From an uncultured Roseobacter sp. (GTDB lineage: Bacteria > Pseudomonadota > Alphaproteobacteria > Rhodobacterales > Rhodobacteraceae), in the NCBI RefSeq assembly GCF_947499265.1, contig NZ_CANMNK010000005.1:370173-434172 (forward strand): 64,000 bases of DNA. Direction: 5' to 3'. The translations under genes were made by a program, and so were the position numbers. Shown here piece after piece: positions 44,178 through 53,575 of the stretch (its first letter is position 1; each line of letters opens with the position of its first letter). Below the pieces are notes generated by a model, which saw only the letters and a program-made list of their open reading frames with translations, ran no database searches and was not told the DNA's origin.

Positions 44178-45442
44178 GTGTCTGAAATCCGTTCGATGTT
44201 CGCGCCGACGCCGGAGAGTTTTTTCACCACATGCTCGTAGCCGCGATCGAGATGATAAACCCTGCCGACACGTGTTTCGCCCTCTGCGGCCAAGCCTGCG
44301 AGGATCAGAGAGACGGAGGCGCGCAAATCTGTGGCCATGACCGGCGCCCCTTTGAGCTTCTCGACACCTGTGACCGTTGCGGTCCCGCCATGCACTTCGA
44401 TATCCGCGCCCATCCGCATCAATTCCGGCGCATGCATGAAGCGGTTTTCGAAGATCTTTTCCTCCAGCACAGACGTGCCGCTCGCTGTGCACAAAAGCGC
44501 CATCATCTGCGCCTGCAGGTCCGTAGGAAAGCCCGGAAAGGGTTCCGTCGTCACATCGACCGCGCGAATATCACCGTTGCGGCGTTTGACCGACAATCCG
44601 TTTTCCGTCTCAGCAACATCAATTCCTGCTGCGTCGAGTTTTTCGCAGAAGGCCTCAACCAGATTGATCCGCCCCCCCAACAACTCGACCTCACCACCGC
44701 AAATCGCAGGCGCCAACATGTAAGTGCCCAATTCGATCCGGTCGGTCACAACAGTGTGCGTGGCACCGCCCAGACGGTCGACACCTTCAATGGTGATGAT
44801 CGACGTCCCCTCACCCGCGATGCGCGCGCCCATCGCCCGGAGGCAGCGCGCCAGGTCCACGATTTCGGGTTCGCGCGCGGCATTGTTGAGCACGGTTGTG
44901 CCCTTGGCCAAGGTGGCCGCCATCAATGCGTTTTCGGTGGCACCGACTGAGGCGAAATCGAAATCGACAGTGCCGCCCTGTAATCCGCGTGGCGCTTTGG
45001 CGTGCACATAGCCATCTCTAAGCTCCAATTCCGCCCCCATCGCTTCAAGCGCTTTGAGGTGCAGATCGACAGGTCGCGCACCAATCGCACAGCCCCCCGG
45101 TAGCGACACAACGGCGTGACCCTCGCGCGCCAGCATCGGCCCCAGCACCAGGATAGACGCGCGCATTTTACGTACAATGTCATAGTGTGCTGTGTGGTTA
45201 TTGATGTCGTGGCTGGACAGGGCAATCACCTGACCGCCTTGCAAAGATGTGACTTCAGCGCCCAGCGATTGCAGCAGTTGGGTCATCGTGCGGATGTCGC
45301 TGAGGCGCGGCGCGTTGATTAAAGTCAGCGGTTCCTCAGACAACAGCGTTGCTGGCATCAGCGTCAGGCAGGCGTTTTTGGCACCCGCAATGGGGATTTG
45401 CCCGGAAAGCGGGCCGCCGCCTGTAACAAGAATGGAATCCAT
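44174..45442 (-). CDS. murA: UDP-N-acetylglucosamine 1-carboxyvinyltransferase
   Basis: A 422-residue EPSP-synthase-fold enzyme that catalyses the first committed step of peptidoglycan synthesis, transferring enolpyruvate from PEP to UDP-GlcNAc. Lys22 in GAKNA and the reactive Cys118 in [13 protein letters not shown] are present, the Cys being the residue fosfomycin attacks. [13 protein letters not shown] and the C-terminal [11 protein letters not shown] are also standard. It follows the 59-aa gene by 4 bp and overlaps the DUF2948 gene by 4 bp. Confidence 0.98.
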   Translation of the reverse strand: MDSILVTGGGPLSGQIPIAGAKNACLTLMPATLLSEEPLTLINAPRLSDIRTMTQLLQSLGAEVTSLQGGQVIALSSHDINNHTAHYDIVRKMRASILVLGPMLAREGHAVVSLPGGCAIGARPVDLHLKALEAMGAELELRDGYVHAKAPRGLQGGTVDFDFASVGATENALMAATLAKGTTVLNNAAREPEIVDLARCLRAMGARIAGEGTSIITIEGVDRLGGATHTVVTDRIELGTYMLAPAICGGEVELLGGRINLVEAFCEKLDAAGIDVAETENGLSVKRRNGDIRAVDVTTEPFPGFPTDLQAQMMALLCTASGTSVLEEKIFENRFMHAPELMRMGADIEVHGGTATVTGVEKLKGAPVMATDLRASVSLILAGLAAEGETRVGRVYHLDRGYEHVVKKLSGVGANIERISDT

Positions 45443-45446
45443 ACGC

Positions 45447-45626
45447 CTATGCGTCCTTTTCTGATCCGGTTGCTACCGGGTTGCCTGTTTGCGCCCCTTT
45501 CACGCCTGCCCGCGCGCGCGTTTGCGCCTTGCGCCGCGCTAGGTTCGCTTTCAGCGCAGCCTTGAGTCGGTCTTCGCGCGTGTCCGCGGCTGCGTTGGGC
45601 GTTTTGGGGTCTGTTTTCTTCGCCAT
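45447..45626 (-). CDS. 59-aa basic small protein upstream of murA
   Basis: It starts [20 protein letters not shown], then [20 protein letters not shown], a charged helical stretch. The ATG at 45626 begins a minus-strand frame whose stop lies 4 bp before the murA ATG, so it is the first gene of the murA operon. I recall a similar lysine/arginine-rich small protein in this position in other Rhodobacteraceae. Function is unknown. Confidence 0.7.
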   Translation of the reverse strand: MAKKTDPKTPNAAADTREDRLKAALKANLARRKAQTRARAGVKGAQTGNPVATGSEKDA

Positions 45627-45712
45627 GGCGCTTGTCTACCGCAGGGTGCAGGCAGGGTCCAGATTAGGCTTGCGCAGATGTCCGATTGGGTCTAATCAGC
45701 CACCGCATCGGC

Positions 45713-45787
<75 letters not shown>

Positions 45788-45864
45788 GTTTGTCTCCTTG
45801 TTTTTAGGACTGTCCCTGTTTTTAAGGGCGAAGCGTTGCCACCACTGGTACATGAAGGCGGTAC

Positions 45865-45981
45865 ATGATGAGACTGATAGTGCCCAACCCTACATTGCTG
45901 AACGGCGTATACCATATCCGAATGAGCATTCCCTCGGACATCGCCGAAAGGGTACGAGGAATACGAATGCAATCCCGATAA
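45865..45981 (+). pseudogene. tyrosine-recombinase (phage integrase) N-terminal remnant
   Basis: Two adjacent ATGs (45865, 45868) open a 38-codon frame. It reads MMRLIVPNPTLLNGVYHIRM and then SIPSDIAERVRGIRMQSR before TAA. The LLNGVYHIRMSIPSDIA block resembles the beta-strand opening found at the N-terminus of many alphaproteobacterial phage integrases. The remaining 350 or so residues are absent, and later frames are broken by stops. Position just after tRNA-Thr fits the scar of an integrative element. Identity is based on a short stretch only. Confidence 0.5.
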
Positions 45982-46733
45982 GCCAACTGTTGAACAGGCC
46001 TTGTTCAACGATGATGCGATCCCTGAAAAACAACAATTGTTCGCACAATGAAAGTTGTGCGACTGTGCTATTCCAATCTGCCAGAGGATGATCAGGAGGC
46101 AGCACGGCAGCGCGTGGTCGCTGCGATAGGGTCGATTGAGACTACAAAAAGACCCTGACAAGCTTGAAGAAGAAGGCGCCGAAATCAAACCAAACACTCA
46201 TCTATTGGATGGAACTAGGCGGTACGTGATGGATGTTCGAGACTTGGACGTCCGTCTCATTGATACAATCAATCCGTTTCAATCCGCGTATTCTATCCTT
46301 TCTAAGAATGTGGATGAAGGAACCCACCCCAAAATAGGTCGGGTCTGGCTCTCGCGAACTGAACCCGCTGCGGGGTTTCAGCCATTCGGCTTCGATCCCC
46401 TTCGCGTAAACTGGCAGCCTTGGAAGGCTGGCAGTTTCTCATTGTTGAAGTGGGGTTGCGGCCCCCAGGCTATCAAGACCTGAACGCCCATAGCCGATTG
46501 GTCCCATCGCAGGCTCAGGCGCACCTAGCTTAGACAAAATTTTCTTGCTTGTTCATGCATTCTGGGTCGATGGTGGCGATGGGACGGTGAAATGTCGATC
46601 AAGCAACACAGAGAAAAACGGGCCTTTGACCAGCATTTGAAATCTGCGGTCAACGGCACTGCTGTGCGCGCTGTGTAACCAACATTGATCACTTACGTCC
46701 CGGTAAAAGAATAGCCTGAAAGGGAGATAATTT
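45982..46733 (+). other. degenerate region between integrase remnant and binding-protein gene
   Basis: Short frames run through this stretch, including an open one from 46136 to 46483 whose later part (after about residue 75) looks like random translation. A 28-codon frame lies at 46592-46678. None has a family I recognise. I read it as decayed mobile-element DNA plus the promoter of the gene at 46734; AGGGAG lies 6 bases before that ATG. Confidence 0.35.
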
Positions 46734-47897
46734 ATGCTCAACTGTCGAAAGCGTGCTTATCGATGGCGACCAGCGGCATGCGCGGCGCTGTTTCTTATAT
46801 TTCAACCGGGAATCACCAGTGCTCAGGAAGCGCAAGGGGCGGAAACACTTGTCGCACCGCCTGCGCCAGAAATCACCTTCACCTCCTGGACCGGCCCCTA
46901 CATGCGGAGCCAGATGCTGGGCTTTGTGCGCCCCTATGAGCAGGAAAACAACACCAGCGTGCATGTGGCGCATTACAACGGCGGGATCAATGAAATCCGC
47001 GATCAGGTCGAAAGCGCCAATGTGATCTGGGACGTGGTGGACCTGACCCAAGCCGACAGCCTGCGCGCCTGCCGCGAGGGTTTGCTCGAAAATCTCTCGG
47101 ACATCGACCTGCCAACCGGCGCGGATGGGACAGCCGCGAGCGAGGATTTTGTGCCCGGCGCGCTGAATGAATGTGGCGTGGGTGTGATCGTCTGGGCCAC
47201 GGCTTTTGCGCATAGCAATTCGACCTATGGGGACAGTCCGCCGAGCACCATTCAGGACTTCTTTGACGTCGACACCTATCCCGGGGCACGGGCCATCCGA
47301 AACGATCCATCTGTCATCATGGAATGGGCTCTGATGGCGGATGGCGTGGCGCGCGAAGACGTCTACCCCATGCTGGAGACCGAAGAGGGTGTCGAACGTG
47401 CCTTTGACATGATGGACAATATCCGGTCGGGTTTGCAGCTCTGGAGCGCGGGGCGCGAGCCCGTCCGCATGCTCAACTCCGGCGATGTCGCAATGTCGAT
47501 GATCTGGGCGACGACGGGGGCGACGGCTTCTCAGGAGGATGGTGCGGACTTCTCGGTGAACATGGATGGGCGGGTGATCGAGCTTGATCTCTTCGGCATC
47601 CCGAAGGGCAGCCGCTACAAGGAGGAAGCGATAGATTTCATCCGCTACGCCAGCAGCACGCAAGCCCTGGCTGACATGGTCGGATACCTGCCAAACGGCC
47701 CGGCGCGCAACTCTTCGCTTGACCTGCTCAGCGCGGAGACCCTGGCGCAGATCCCGAATGGCCCAGCCTATGAGGACCAGGCTTTCATCCGGTCGGATGC
47801 CGAATGGTGGGCTGCCAATCACGCCCGCCTCGAAGAAGCATTCAAGATCTGGACATCCGCCGGAGCCCGTCAGGGCGCGGCCGGAACTGTGCGCTAA
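46734..47897 (+). CDS. orphan PotD-like ABC substrate-binding protein
   Basis: A 387-residue periplasmic binding protein with an export signal ending about QPGITSAQ. The mature part starts ITFTSWTGPYMRSQM, and ESANVIWDVVDLTQADSLRA is the spermidine/putrescine (PotD) family pattern, as are FFDVDTYPGARAI and WWAANHARLEEAFK near the end. Neither a permease nor an ATPase gene is adjacent. Instead a BCCT transporter starts 29 bp downstream. The ligand is probably a polyamine or other small cationic compound, by family. The protein may feed a distant ABC importer or cooperate with the BCCT carrier, the latter being speculative. Confidence 0.85.
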   Translation: MLNCRKRAYRWRPAACAALFLIFQPGITSAQEAQGAETLVAPPAPEITFTSWTGPYMRSQMLGFVRPYEQENNTSVHVAHYNGGINEIRDQVESANVIWDVVDLTQADSLRACREGLLENLSDIDLPTGADGTAASEDFVPGALNECGVGVIVWATAFAHSNSTYGDSPPSTIQDFFDVDTYPGARAIRNDPSVIMEWALMADGVAREDVYPMLETEEGVERAFDMMDNIRSGLQLWSAGREPVRMLNSGDVAMSMIWATTGATASQEDGADFSVNMDGRVIELDLFGIPKGSRYKEEAIDFIRYASSTQALADMVGYLPNGPARNSSLDLLSAETLAQIPNGPAYEDQAFIRSDAEWWAANHARLEEAFKIWTSAGARQGAAGTVR

Positions 47898-47926
47898 GCG
47901 CGGACCAACAGGAAAAAGGTAAGAAA

Positions 47927-49528
47927 ATGAGTGAACAAACAACACAAAAACCCGATAATCTTGTTGCCAAGTCCGGGCTGTTTGCCGGGATGAACCCGGT
48001 CATGGGCATTTTGTCGATGATCATGATCATCGGCTTTGTCGGCTATACGATCATGGACGTCGAACGCTCCTCGGAGGTGTTCCTGTTGGGCAAGGATTTC
48101 ATCATCAACACGATGGACTGGTTCTATGTGATCGTGGTGAATGCCGCGCTGTTCTTCGTCATCTGGCTGATGATCAGCCGCTTTGGCGACGTGAAATTGG
48201 GCAAGGATGACGACACGCCGGATTTCTCGACATTTTCATGGATCTGTATGCTCTTCTCAGCCGGGCTTGGCTCAGGCCTGATTTACTGGGGTGTGGCGGA
48301 GCCGATGTTCCACATTCAGGGCAGCCCCTTCATGGAACGCGCAGGATATGAAGCCGGCAGCGTGGATGCTGCGGTCAAGGCCGTCACCGTGACCAATTTC
48401 CATTGGGGGTTCCATGGGTGGGGTCTTTATGTGCTTGTGGGCCTATGTCTGGCTTACTTTTCATACCGTCGCGACCTGCCGCTCACACTGCGCACAGCGC
48501 TCTACCCCGTGCTGAAGGAGAAGATCTACGGCCCCTGGGGTCATCTGGTTGACCTTATCGGCGTCTTTGGCACCATTTTTGGTCTGGCCACATCGCTGGG
48601 GTTGGGGGTCACGCCCATTGCCGCCGGATTGGAAAATCTTGGCTGGATGGCGAACACGCAAACCAACCAATTGATCCTCGTCGCCATCATTACCTGCCTC
48701 GGCACCGCGTCGGCAGCCTCCGGCGTGGGCAAGGGCGTGCGCATTTTGTCGGAATGCAATGTGATGGCATCGATTGGCCTGCTGGTCCTCTTCATTATTC
48801 TCGGGCCAACGGCCTTCCTGCTGGGGATCACGATCTCCGGCTTTGGCGACTATCTGTGGAATGTCATCCCGATGGGCTTCTGGATCAATGGCGATCCAGA
48901 GGTGCAATGGCAGGGCTGGTGGACGATCTTCTACTGGGGCTGGTGGATTGCCTGGTGCCCCTTTGTCGGGCTCTTCATTGCCCGTGTCTCAAAGGGACGC
49001 ACAATCAAGCAATTCTGTTTCTGCGTGCTGCTCATTCCAACCTCGGTTGTGATGCTATGGATGGGCGTTTTTGGCGGCGCGGCCACCGGTGTGGATCTGT
49101 TCAATAACGCCGGTGTTGTGGACGCGGTGAACAATGACTACGCCGCTGGTGTCTTTGCCACCGTTGCGGGGTTTGGCTTTGACTGGCTGACCTATCCGAT
49201 CACGGTGCTGATCACGATCCTGCTGATCTCCTGGTTCGTGACATCGTCGGATTCCGGGACGTTGGTGATGTGCACGATGCTGTCGATGGGAGATGAGCAT
49301 CCGCCGGTCAAGTTTCGCATCTTCTGGGGTCTGACTGCGGGTCTCGTAGCTGCCGTGCTGATGCTGGCCGGAGGTTTGAGTGCCCTGCAGACGGCCTCCA
49401 TCGTGGCCGGTCTGCCCATCGCGGTGATTTTGCTCCTGATGATCTACGGCATCGTCAAAGCGCTGCACGAGGACAACCCGGCTCCGGAATATGTGGACAA
49501 ATTCGACCTCGAATTCCTGAACCGCTGA
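47927..49528 (+). CDS. BCCT family betaine/choline/carnitine-type transporter
   Basis: A 533-residue protein with about 12 membrane helices. The family signature WTIFYWGWWIAWCPFVGLFI is followed by ARVSKGRTI. The substrate loop FSAGLGSGLIYWGVAEPM carries the glycine-rich G-x-G-x-G segment. I chose ATG 47927 with GGAAAAAGG upstream; the longer frame starts inside the preceding gene. It imports a quaternary ammonium or related zwitterion such as betaine, choline, carnitine or DMSP using an ion gradient. Without osmosensing tails its use could be catabolic. A strong terminator follows 16 bases after the stop. Confidence 0.93.
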   Translation: MSEQTTQKPDNLVAKSGLFAGMNPVMGILSMIMIIGFVGYTIMDVERSSEVFLLGKDFIINTMDWFYVIVVNAALFFVIWLMISRFGDVKLGKDDDTPDFSTFSWICMLFSAGLGSGLIYWGVAEPMFHIQGSPFMERAGYEAGSVDAAVKAVTVTNFHWGFHGWGLYVLVGLCLAYFSYRRDLPLTLRTALYPVLKEKIYGPWGHLVDLIGVFGTIFGLATSLGLGVTPIAAGLENLGWMANTQTNQLILVAIITCLGTASAASGVGKGVRILSECNVMASIGLLVLFIILGPTAFLLGITISGFGDYLWNVIPMGFWINGDPEVQWQGWWTIFYWGWWIAWCPFVGLFIARVSKGRTIKQFCFCVLLIPTSVVMLWMGVFGGAATGVDLFNNAGVVDAVNNDYAAGVFATVAGFGFDWLTYPITVLITILLISWFVTSSDSGTLVMCTMLSMGDEHPPVKFRIFWGLTAGLVAAVLMLAGGLSALQTASIVAGLPIAVILLLMIYGIVKALHEDNPAPEYVDKFDLEFLNR

Positions 49529-49543
49529 TGGCATAGGACCGTG

Positions 49544-49577
49544 CGAGGGGGAAATGGCATTTCCCCCTCGATATTTT
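49544..49577 (+). terminator. Rho-independent terminator after the BCCT gene
   Basis: An 11-bp stem CGAGGGGGAAA / TTTCCCCCTCG around the loop TGGCA, followed by ATATTTT. It ends the orphan binding protein/BCCT transcript. Confidence 0.85.
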
Positions 49578-49807
49578 CGATCCACCGGCGTTTCGAGATT
49601 TTTGCCTTACAATTGTCTTTGCAAGGCGTGGATGGTGATGACGTCGAAACCCGTGTCATCAGCAGTAAAAAGTAGAACAGAAAGCGCGGCGGCAAGAGGT
49701 CCTTTTCTGCCAACACCCACCAGTGAATTCTGTCTAGCCAGTAGTCTTTGAATCACCCCGAACGCGTGAATGATTGCGAATGCGCGCCGAGGCCCTATGC
49801 TACGGTC

Positions 49808-50404
49808 ATGGAACACCCGCAACCTGATGACGAACGAGAAACTTCATTCAATTATGTCGTGGCAATCGGTGCCTCTGCGGGTGGTCTGAAGGCTATTCAG
49901 GAACTGATTGCCGAACTGCCCGCGGATCTGGACGCCCCAATTGTCATTGGGGTCCACAGCGAACCATCTTCGAAACTTACCGAGATTTTGAAGTCCAAGA
50001 GTTCCCTTAAGATCAGAAAGACCATGGACGGCGACATCCTGAAAAAGGGGTGGATCTATGTGGTTCCCGGAGCAAAACATGCGTTGTTTCAAAACCAGAG
50101 GATTCATCTGTCCGATGTGGTCCGGGACTCGGGCTTTCGTCCGTCCATCGATGCGATGTTCATGACACTTGCTGCGGAATACGGGGGGCGCGGCATCGCG
50201 GTGGTGCTTTCCGGAACAATGAAAGACGGCATGAGGGGAGCCCAGGTTGTTTATGACATGGGGGGACAAACGATTGTTCAGGATCCTGAGGATGCGCAGC
50301 ACGCGGGTATGCCGAACAGCGTGATTTACAACGATCATCCTGAGACAATCCGAACCGCCTCCGAGCTAGGTGTTTGGTTGCGTAACCTTATCGGAGATAA
50401 ATGA
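49808..50404 (+). CDS. stand-alone CheB-type methylesterase domain
   Basis: A 198-residue CheB catalytic domain with no receiver domain. The triad is present: Ser23 in IGASAGG, His50 in IGVHSEPSS and Asp140 in LSGTMKDGMRGA. The ATG at 49808 is used; a TTG at 49748 would give 218 residues. CheB enzymes demethylate or deamidate chemoreceptor glutamates, but there is no chemotaxis gene in the window and the receptor is unknown. Lacking a receiver domain, it cannot be activated by CheA phosphorylation in the usual way. A 53-codon frame overlaps its stop by 4 bp. Confidence 0.85.
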   Translation: MEHPQPDDERETSFNYVVAIGASAGGLKAIQELIAELPADLDAPIVIGVHSEPSSKLTEILKSKSSLKIRKTMDGDILKKGWIYVVPGAKHALFQNQRIHLSDVVRDSGFRPSIDAMFMTLAAEYGGRGIAVVLSGTMKDGMRGAQVVYDMGGQTIVQDPEDAQHAGMPNSVIYNDHPETIRTASELGVWLRNLIGDK

Positions 50405-50562
50405 TCCTACTGTTACACGTGTTTCTAGGTGTGGGCATTGCAAGATTGGGTCAGGCTCATCTTCCGCAGTCCAGCCCTTTCTTGAACGGCGGCTCCGAGG
50501 CGTATGTGTGGCTGGAATTCAGGCGCGGGCAGATTGGCGACTGGAAGAAGGCGCAGACTTGA
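50401..50562 (+). CDS. 53-aa small ORF overlapping the CheB-like gene
   Basis: The ATG is part of an ATGA overlap with the CheB-like stop. The protein starts MILLLHVFLGVGIARLGQAH, a short hydrophobic stretch, and ends WLEFRRGQIGDWKKAQT. The junction type is common for coupled genes in this window, but the sequence has no recognised family and no own ribosome-binding site. It may be chance or a decayed gene. Confidence 0.3.
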   Translation: MILLLHVFLGVGIARLGQAHLPQSSPFLNGGSEAYVWLEFRRGQIGDWKKAQT

Positions 50563-50710
50563 AGCTGGACCAATCTCAGCAGATATTCACAACGCCTGAA
50601 ACCTATCCATCTGAGCAAGAGGGGCATTCCGCCCCCGCCCTCCTCCTTTGAAGGTGCGTGCAATCCGAAGTCCATTTCAAGAGTGTCATTTATCCAATAA
50701 GGGAAATTCC

Positions 50711-50742
50711 CCGCGCGATACGCGCGGTTTGACATGGGTCAA
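50711..50742 (+). promoter_or_regulatory. hairpin and FNR-type site upstream of the cytochrome c gene
   Basis: CCGCGCG-ata-CGCGCGG (50711-50727) is a perfect 7-bp hairpin. It is followed at once by TTGACATGGGTCAA (50729-50742), an FNR/CRP-family palindrome with 5-bp arms. The box is 57 bp before the GTG start of the cytochrome c gene, a placement usual for class II-type activation. The hairpin may end an upstream transcript. Confidence 0.6.
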
Positions 50743-50799
50743 TGGTAGCGAACTCATTTTCACGAAAATGAATACAACTCAAAAAAGGAAGGAGTTGTT

Positions 50800-51213
50800 G
50801 TGCCCGCAAACCATTGGAAAAAAGTGTTGCTTGTTCCCCTGCTCATGGGACTATTCTCTTGCACGGAGGAAGCGATGCCGGACGCTTCAGATGGTGCCGC
50901 TTTCTTTGCCGAGAACTGTGTCGCGTGCCATGGCGCAACAGGACAGGGCGATGGGCAGAACGCAGACGATTTGTCGGCTGTGCCAACCGATTTGACAGAG
51001 CTGAGCCGTCGAAATGGTGGCGTCTTTCCCGCAGCGCGTGCTCTCAGCTATATTTATGGCGATCCGCAACAAGGCCACCTTGCGCGCGTGATGCCGCAAT
51101 TTGGCGGCGCAATGGCGGAAGATTTGGTTCCGGTGGAAATTGACGGCGTATTTACCCCGACACCCCGTGCCTTGGCTGGCCTACTCTTCTATCTTGAGAG
51201 CATTCAGCGCTAG
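50800..51213 (+). CDS. cytochrome c lipoprotein (class I, monoheme)
   Basis: A 137-residue protein starting at GTG 50800 with AAGGAAGGAG upstream. The leader ends in a lipobox with Cys21 (LFSC-TEE), so it is probably anchored in the envelope. The heme motif CVACH is at residues 40-44, and Met98 in VMPQFGG is the likely distal ligand. It should carry electrons to a terminal oxidase or reductase. The FNR-type box upstream suggests expression at low oxygen. No oxidase gene is adjacent. Confidence 0.88.
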   Translation: MPANHWKKVLLVPLLMGLFSCTEEAMPDASDGAAFFAENCVACHGATGQGDGQNADDLSAVPTDLTELSRRNGGVFPAARALSYIYGDPQQGHLARVMPQFGGAMAEDLVPVEIDGVFTPTPRALAGLLFYLESIQR

Positions 51214-51579
51214 CTTTGTTTCAAATGTGATCGCACTGCCCTGACTGTGAACACAGTCGACATTTGTTACCCCGCACTGCCAGCTTTCGGCGGTCTTTAG
51301 GTAAGATGGAAAGCCTGCTTGCGTGATTGATCAACCAATGGAGAACTGATGCGGTATCCCGCAGTTTGATTACTGACGACAAGCCTGCGCGCTCCTTATT
51401 CGAGCTTGGCACGAAAATGAATTCGCTCCAACATATCCAACTCGGCGAACTGCCAACTGAGGGATGGCGATCCGTCCCTAGGGAGCAGATGCAAAACGAC
51501 GAACTTTGGCTTCGAAAGCAAGCCGCGTTGCGGGTTGTTCAGCAGCGTATTGCACCCGATCTGTCGTCGTATGGTCCGT
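51214..51579. other. intergenic region with a 7-bp perfect inverted repeat
   Basis: No supported gene. GACTGTG-aa-CACAGTC at 51243-51258 is a perfect palindrome 30 bases after the cytochrome stop with no T-run; it may be a transcript 3'-end hairpin or an operator. A plus-strand frame from 51327 runs on into the antisense of the ABC gene and is not accepted. Confidence 0.4.
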
Positions 51580-52581
51580 TTATGAGGGCGTTTCCCCTTC
51601 GGAATGATAGGGGCATGCGACAAAGTGGTCGTTCTCAAGCACTGCAACCGCGGGCATCGTCTCTGCGCAGCTCGCGCGGGCGATGGGACAACGCGTGCGA
51701 AAAACACAGCCGGACGGTGGCGCCATTGGCGACGGCAGCTCACCCTCCAGAACAGGGCGGTGGCGTTGTCGTTCCGCTTTTGGTGAGGGGATCGGCACCG
51801 AGGCGATCAGTGCCTTGGTGTAGGGGTGGCGCGGATTTGCGATCAGCTCAGGCGCCGCTGCGGTCTCCACAATCCGGCCCAGATACATGACCGCGATCCG
51901 GTGCGAGATATGCCGCACGACGCTAAGATCATGCGCGATGAACAAAAGCGCGAGCCCCATGTCGCGCTGCAGATCCTGCAGCAGGTTCACGACCTGCGCC
52001 TGTACGGAAACATCCAGCGCACTGACCGGTTCATCACAGATCAGCAGTTCAGGACCGGTGATCAGGGCGCGAGCAATCCCGATCCGTTGGCATTGCCCGC
52101 CTGAGAACTCATGCGGGTATCGATTGATGAGCGCAGGCAGGAGGCCAACCCGTTCCATCATTCCACCGACCTTGGCGCGGATGTCTTCCTTCGAGAGGTC
52201 CGGGAAATGGGTCAGCAGCGGCTCGGCGACGATCTGGCCCACGGTCATCCGTGGGTTCAGAGCGTCCAGCGGATCCTGAAAAACCATCTGAACATGCCGC
52301 CCGCGCGCCCGTTGGTGGGCCGCGCTCAAGCCGACGACATCCTCGCCGCGCCACAGCACCTGTCCGGTGCTGATCGGTACGGTGCCTACAATCGCACGTG
52401 CCAGCGTTGATTTGCCCGAGCCGCTTTCGCCCACAAGGCCAAGTGTCTGGCCCGGCTCCAACATGATCGAAGCCTGCTTCACGGCCTGCAATGCATGCGG
52501 TGGCGTCCAGGGCCAACTACCCTGCCGGGCCACGTCGAATGTGACGCTGACGTCCTGGACCTCAAGCAGCGGCGCGCTCAC
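51580..52581 (-). CDS. oligopeptide ABC transporter ATPase (OppF/DppF-like)
   Basis: A 333-residue ATPase with Walker A GESGSGKST, signature SGGQCQRIGIARAL, Walker B LLICDEPVSALDV and H-loop IAHDLSVV. The C-terminal GCVFRTRCPIARASCAE cysteine cluster is typical of the OppF/DppF group. The signature reads SGGQCQR, with Cys in place of the usual Arg. I chose GTG 52581, which overlaps the stop of the upstream ATPase gene as GTGA; the longer ATG frame from 52662 lies inside it. It is the last gene of a five-gene operon. Confidence 0.9.
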   Translation of the reverse strand: MSAPLLEVQDVSVTFDVARQGSWPWTPPHALQAVKQASIMLEPGQTLGLVGESGSGKSTLARAIVGTVPISTGQVLWRGEDVVGLSAAHQRARGRHVQMVFQDPLDALNPRMTVGQIVAEPLLTHFPDLSKEDIRAKVGGMMERVGLLPALINRYPHEFSGGQCQRIGIARALITGPELLICDEPVSALDVSVQAQVVNLLQDLQRDMGLALLFIAHDLSVVRHISHRIAVMYLGRIVETAAAPELIANPRHPYTKALIASVPIPSPKAERQRHRPVLEGELPSPMAPPSGCVFRTRCPIARASCAETMPAVAVLENDHFVACPYHSEGETPS

Positions 52582-53546
52582 ACTACGGCCTCCAGTGCAG
52601 CGTGACAGGCCCGAATGCGCCCGGTGCCGAACCCTTCGAGCGACGGCATGGCTTGCAGGCAAGGTTCATGGCTGGCCGGGCAGCGGGGACTGAAGGGGCA
52701 CCCCGGCGGCAGCGCTGTCAGATCGGGCGGGTCCCCCGGGATGGTCTGCAGCTTGTCCTGGGGCACATCGAGGCGCGGCACTGCTTTCAACAGGCCCAGC
52801 GTATAAGGATGGGAGGGTGCTTCGAACACATCATCGGTGGCGCCAATCTCCATCACCCGCCCGCCATACATGACCAGTGTTTCAAGGCAGGACCCTGCGA
52901 CAATCGCCAGATCATGCGTGATCAGGATCAGCGCCGTGCCGAAATCCCGCTGGATCTCAGCCATGAGGTTCATGATCTGGTTTTGCACGGTCACGTCGAG
53001 GGCCGTGGTCGGCTCGTCCGCAATCAAGAGTTTGGGACGACAAAGCAGCGCCATCGCGGCCATGATCCGCTGACGCATCCCGCCGGAGAACTCGTGCGGG
53101 TACATCCTGAGCCGCGCGCGCGCGTCGGGGATGCGCACTGCATCGAGCATTTTCGCGCTTTCATCCAGCGCCTGGCGCTTTGACGTGCCCTTGTGCAGCA
53201 TCAGCACCTCGGCCATCTGGTCGCCAACGCGCATAAAGGGATTGAGCGAGGTCATCGGGTCCTGAAAGATCATCGCGATCTCATTGGCGCGGATCGCGTT
53301 CAGCTTGGCCTCTGGCAGGTTCAGAATCTCCTGCCCGTCAAACCGCACAGATCCCGCAGCCGTTCCGTTCTTGGCCAGAAGCCCAAGGATTGCAAAAGCC
53401 AGCTGGGTCTTGCCCGACCCGCTTTCGCCGACGATGGCCAGACTGTCGCCGGCGTTGAGCGTGAGGTTCATGCCGTTCACGGCTTTGACGACCCCATCGG
53501 GGGTGTCGAAACTGACGGTGAGATCGGTGACGTCGAGCAGTGCCAT
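52578..53546 (-). CDS. oligopeptide ABC transporter ATPase (OppD/DppD-like)
   Basis: A 322-residue ATPase. Walker A is GESGSGKTQ, the Q-loop IFQDPMTSLNPFM, the signature SGGMRQRIMAAMALL, Walker B LLIADEPTTALDV and the H-loop ITHDLAIV. The C-terminal LPPGCPFSPRCPASHEPC is the expected oligopeptide-type Cys motif. It works as a heterodimer with the next ATPase. It starts 29 bp after the permease gene. Confidence 0.92.
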   Translation of the reverse strand: MALLDVTDLTVSFDTPDGVVKAVNGMNLTLNAGDSLAIVGESGSGKTQLAFAILGLLAKNGTAAGSVRFDGQEILNLPEAKLNAIRANEIAMIFQDPMTSLNPFMRVGDQMAEVLMLHKGTSKRQALDESAKMLDAVRIPDARARLRMYPHEFSGGMRQRIMAAMALLCRPKLLIADEPTTALDVTVQNQIMNLMAEIQRDFGTALILITHDLAIVAGSCLETLVMYGGRVMEIGATDDVFEAPSHPYTLGLLKAVPRLDVPQDKLQTIPGDPPDLTALPPGCPFSPRCPASHEPCLQAMPSLEGFGTGRIRACHAALEAVV

Positions 53547-53575
53547 GGGTTACCGGTCCTTCGGAAAGTTTGTCA

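Noticed and set aside
43710-44492. 260-codon version of the DUF2948 gene
   Set aside because: The first 105 codons overlap murA in another frame and are Arg/Gly/His-rich; the ATG at 44177 forms the usual 4-bp overlap and matches family length.
46136-46483. 115-codon frame after the integrase remnant
   Set aside because: No recognisable family or ribosome-binding site, and the last third reads like noncoding translation; kept as degenerate region.
51327-51890. 187-codon plus-strand frame near the OppF-like gene
   Set aside because: More than half is antisense of the ABC ATPase and the rest has no recognisable domain.
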